Positions 5,873 to 8,422 of a stretch of 8,422 bases of DNA are shown one piece after another. Every line of letters starts with the position of its first letter. Position 1 is the stretch's first letter. Both the position numbers and the translations under genes were made by a program. The notes under the pieces are model-generated. The model was given only the letters and a program-made list of their open reading frames with translations. It was not told the DNA's origin and ran no database searches. The stretch comes from Acidobacteriota bacterium (lineage in GTDB: Bacteria; Acidobacteriota; Terriglobia; Terriglobales; Acidobacteriaceae), in the NCBI GenBank assembly GCA_021811745.1, contig JAJZNH010000128.1:1-8422 (forward strand), read 5' to 3'.

Positions 5873-8005
5873 ATGCATTGGCTGAATACACGTAGGTTCG
5901 ATGGCGGGAAGCAAGACGTGGGCAAGGTGCTGAAGTCGTGCGGGTGCGGACCAACCGGTAGCCGGCTGCGCGCCACAGCGGCAGTGATGCTGACACTGTT
6001 GGCTACCATGCCGCAGGGCTTCGGCCAGCAGTTGGGTGCGGGACAAAAGAAGCCTGAAAAGGAGGCATCGAATCTGCCCTCGGCCCCGACGCCGGTTTCC
6101 ACGCACCCCTTTCTGCTGCGGTCGACGCAACGGAATTTCTCCAACGCTTTTGCAACTTGGATAAACAATCCATTCCGCGTTTACCGGCCCACGACCATCG
6201 GCAAGCTGAACTTTGCGAACCCGGTGCGGCTCAAGGACCTGCTGAGGAACGGCAAGATCTATCTGAGCCTTTCCGACGCACTGGCACTGGCCATCGAGGA
6301 CAACTACGACATCGCCATTGCCCGCTACAACCTGGACATCGCGGACTCGGACCTTCTGCGAACCAAGACGGGCGCTGCGCCGCTGGGCGCGCCCTCGGGC
6401 CTGGTAACGGGCACGCTGGGTGGCTCGACATCGCTTCTCACCACGGGCGGAGGCCCCGGCGGAACGTCGGTAGGCTCGGGCGGAGCCGGTTCGGGCATTG
6501 AGGGCCTAACGTTGACTACCCAGGGTGCCGGCCCGGCGCCGCAAGCGCTTGATCCTTCGGTTACGGGAACTGTTCAGTTGGACAGGAATCGCACCCAATT
6601 CACCAGTCCTTTCAGTCCGGCGGCTTCTACCAACACCAACACATACAACTTCACGTATAACCAGGGCTATGTTACGGGAACCGCTCTCGCTGTCGCATGG
6701 GGCAACACCCGCACTGCCAGCAGCAACCCGTTTGCTCTCTATCTGCCGGAGTACAACTCTACCTTTAAAGCCACGATTACGCAGCAATTGCTGCAGGGCG
6801 CGGGCATTTGGATTAATAAGCGATTCATTTACCAGGCGCAGAATGATCGGCGCATCACGGACTCGTCGTTCCGGCAGCAGATTCTTTACACCGTAAACCA
6901 GGTGGAAAGCATCTACTGGGGTCTGGTGCAGGCCTACGAGGACGTGCAGGCGAAAGAAGAGGCGCTCAAGCAGAGCACAGAACTGCTGAGCGAAGATAAG
7001 AAGCAGTTGCAGATCGGCACCATGGCCCCGCTGGATGTCGTGGACGCCGAATCCGGTGTGGCCAGCGACCGGCAGGCTCTCATCAGCGCCGAGAATACCC
7101 TGAACTACCAGCAAATGATCATGAAGCAGGCCATCGCGCGCAATCTGAACGACCCCGTGCTTTCGGCCGCCCCGGTGATCCCGACCGACCGTGTAAATCT
7201 GGCGCCGATTCCCGAGGAGAGCGAGCCGGTGGAAGAGCTCGTAAAGGAGGCTTTCCGGCAGCGACCGGAGCTGGAGCAGGCCATCCTGACGCTGCGCAAC
7301 GATGAGATTACGCTGCGTGGTGCGCGCAATGGGCTGTTACCCTCGCTCGATGTCTATGGATACTACGGCGCTAACGTAGTCGGTGGCCCTGTGAAGCCCA
7401 ACTGCGAAGTCTTCGGCCTGCCCTGCTTCTCCGGTCCGAGTCCGGTGCCATCCGGCTACGGCGGTGTCCTGGCCGACCTGGTGAACAGTACAGCGCCGGA
7501 CAAGGGTGTGGGTTTCAACTTGACCGTCCCCATCCGCAACCGCGAGGCACAGTCGGTGCAGGAGCGGTCGCTGATGGAATACCGGCAGGCGGAGCTTCGG
7601 CTGGAGCAACTGTATACGCAGATTCGCATGCAGGTGGTGAACTCCAAATACGCGCTGACCAACGACCGGGCGGCGGTACAGGCGGCGATCACAGCCCGCA
7701 ACTATAACCAACAGAGTCTGAACGACGAGATCAAGAAGCTGCGCCTGGGCGCTTCCACCACAGCCAACGTGCTTTTGCAGGAGCGCAACCTGGCCGCCGC
7801 CCAGGACAGCGTAATCGACGCCGAAGGAGAGTATGCGAAGGACCGGGCGAGCTTTTTCCAGGTTCTGGCCGAGACTCTGCGGCACTACAACATCAACCTG
7901 GGCCAGGCTGCGGCGGGAAATCTACAATCCGCGCCGGTGGTTCCGGGAGTGCAGCAGGCCAAGCCGGGCCACGAGCCTTCGATGAAGCTGCCGCCGGGTC
8001 AATGA
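5873..8005 (+). CDS. TolC-family outer-membrane efflux protein
   Basis: A 710-residue outer-membrane channel subunit expected to trimerise and export drugs, metals or secreted products with an inner-membrane pump and an adaptor. The N-terminus has a long basic lead (about 32 residues) before a hydrophobic core (RATAAVMLTLLATMPQ) and a likely cleavage site after GFG near residue 51. After a Pro/Ser/Thr-rich stretch, the first OEP repeat starts at IYLSLSDALALAIEDNYDI (about residue 129). A Gly/Ser/Thr-rich linker (about 176-211) precedes beta-strand-like sequence (about 230-305). Long helices follow at about 330-425, with QIGTMAPLDVVDAESGVASD resembling the family's helical signature. The second repeat begins near EAFRQRPELEQAILTLR (about 459). 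It includes a second beta region with two Cys (511, 518) in a loop, and ends in helices from about 558 to 675. It is longer than the usual 430-500 residues because of the lead, linker and loops. No adaptor or pump gene is adjacent, so its partner is unknown. The substrate cannot be inferred. Confidence 0.93.
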   Translation: MHWLNTRRFDGGKQDVGKVLKSCGCGPTGSRLRATAAVMLTLLATMPQGFGQQLGAGQKKPEKEASNLPSAPTPVSTHPFLLRSTQRNFSNAFATWINNPFRVYRPTTIGKLNFANPVRLKDLLRNGKIYLSLSDALALAIEDNYDIAIARYNLDIADSDLLRTKTGAAPLGAPSGLVTGTLGGSTSLLTTGGGPGGTSVGSGGAGSGIEGLTLTTQGAGPAPQALDPSVTGTVQLDRNRTQFTSPFSPAASTNTNTYNFTYNQGYVTGTALAVAWGNTRTASSNPFALYLPEYNSTFKATITQQLLQGAGIWINKRFIYQAQNDRRITDSSFRQQILYTVNQVESIYWGLVQAYEDVQAKEEALKQSTELLSEDKKQLQIGTMAPLDVVDAESGVASDRQALISAENTLNYQQMIMKQAIARNLNDPVLSAAPVIPTDRVNLAPIPEESEPVEELVKEAFRQRPELEQAILTLRNDEITLRGARNGLLPSLDVYGYYGANVVGGPVKPNCEVFGLPCFSGPSPVPSGYGGVLADLVNSTAPDKGVGFNLTVPIRNREAQSVQERSLMEYRQAELRLEQLYTQIRMQVVNSKYALTNDRAAVQAAITARNYNQQSLNDEIKKLRLGASTTANVLLQERNLAAAQDSVIDAEGEYAKDRASFFQVLAETLRHYNINLGQAAAGNLQSAPVVPGVQQAKPGHEPSMKLPPGQ

Positions 8006-8020
8006 GTGGCGACTACACAA

Positions 8021-8063
8021 GAAAGCAAATCGGCCCGGCGCGAAGCCGGGCCGGTTTGCTTTC
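8021..8063. terminator. Bidirectional terminator between the tolC-family gene and aroA
   Basis: GAAAGCAAATCGGCCCGGC (8021-8039) and its near-exact complement at 8045-8063 form a 19-bp stem with one non-Watson-Crick pair (U opposite G in the plus-strand RNA) and a five-base loop GCGAA. The outer A/T part supplies a U-rich 3' side on both strands. It lies 15 bases after the tolC-family stop and 22 bases after the aroA stop, between converging genes, so it probably ends both transcripts. Confidence 0.88.
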
Positions 8064-8085
8064 TGCGATATGAATCTGCGCGCAT

Positions 8086-8422
8086 CTACCGTTCGGCGAT
8101 GAGGTCCAGGAGGTCGAAGAACCCTGGGAAGCTGATGGCGGCCGAGTCAGCACCTTGGATCAGGGTTTCGCCCTCGGCGCGGAGTGCGGCGACGCTGAAG
8201 GCCATGCCGATGCGATGGTCGCCGCCGGAGTCAATCGTTGCGCCATGCAGCGATTGGCCGCCGGGCACGTCGAGGCCATCGTCAAACTCCGTGACATCGG
8301 CGCCCATGGCGCGCAGGTTTTTGGCCACCAGCGCGATGCGGTCGGACTCCTTGACGCGCAGCTCGCGGGCATCGCGGATGCGGATGCCGTCGCGCGTGAA
8401 TGGGGCGATGGCGGCGAGGACA
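8086..8422 (-). CDS. aroA: 3-phosphoshikimate 1-carboxyvinyltransferase (EPSP synthase), C-terminal part
   Basis: The sixth step of the shikimate pathway joins shikimate-3-phosphate and phosphoenolpyruvate in the cytoplasm. Only the last 111 codons before the stop are in the window; the 5' end lies beyond base 8422. Reading in frame from 8421 gives [12 protein letters not shown], then [14 protein letters not shown], the conserved Lys-Glu-Ser-Asp-Arg active-site segment. This is followed by NLRAMGADV, the [10 protein letters not shown] motif with the conserved His-Arg, and SFPGFFDLL close to the stop, the usual C-terminus. All C-terminal active-site motifs expected in this part are present. 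Internal ATGs near 8328 and 8372 are not starts. It converges with the tolC-family gene and shares the hairpin between them. Confidence 0.95.
   Translation of the reverse strand, partial: VLAAIAPFTRDGIRIRDARELRVKESDRIALVAKNLRAMGADVTEFDDGLDVPGGQSLHGATIDSGGDHRIGMAFSVAALRAEGETLIQGADSAAISFPGFFDLLDLIAER

Noticed and set aside
1..8422. tRNA, rRNA, CRISPR array, insertion sequence or attachment site
   Set aside because: No cloverleaf, rRNA-like sequence, regularly spaced repeat, transposase frame or terminal inverted repeat pair was seen on either strand.

Overview
The window is ordinary bacterial chromosome, GC-rich (roughly 60% by eye), with normal gene density. The tolC-family protein has a long Pro/Ser/Thr-rich N-terminal extension ahead of the first helix and a Gly/Ser/Thr-rich linker. 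The Do-family protease has a Gln/Gly/Pro-rich loop. From memory of the family, this style and the mix of genes fit Acidobacteriota (class Terriglobia) best. That placement is an inference and was not checked by any search.

Layout. Four complete genes lie on the minus strand in the left 60% of the window. Read in the direction of transcription they are truA (tRNA pseudouridine synthase, 4945 to 4037), an M20-family metallopeptidase (about 4071 to 2638, overlapping the end of truA), a DegP/HtrA-type periplasmic serine protease (2481 to 847) that ends in a GC-rich hairpin terminator at 799-826, and a small secreted protein with an Arg/His/Tyr-rich tract and a peptidoglycan-binding-like domain (559 to 23). 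On the plus strand a TolC-family outer-membrane efflux protein runs 5873-8005. It converges on the 3' end of aroA (EPSP synthase, minus strand, cut by the window edge). A long, nearly perfect inverted repeat at 8021-8063 between the two probably terminates transcription from both sides.

The main non-coding stretch is 4946-5872, between the divergent truA and tolC-family genes. No gene in it is convincing. It holds a perfect 14-bp palindrome (ACTAACTAGTTAGT, 5122-5135) of the kind bound by dimeric repressors such as TetR-family proteins, next to a possible promoter, although no regulator gene is visible. It also holds a 59-codon open frame whose stop lies four bases before the tolC-family start.

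Functionally the window mixes housekeeping (tRNA modification, aromatic amino acid synthesis) with envelope functions (periplasmic protein quality control, peptidoglycan binding, outer-membrane export). truA and the peptidase may be co-transcribed. The others look like separate transcription units. I found no mobile element, CRISPR array, RNA gene or convincing new multi-gene system. The points most worth a second look are the orphan operator-like palindrome with its non-coding region, the very basic tract of the small secreted protein, and an insertion in the M20 peptidase.
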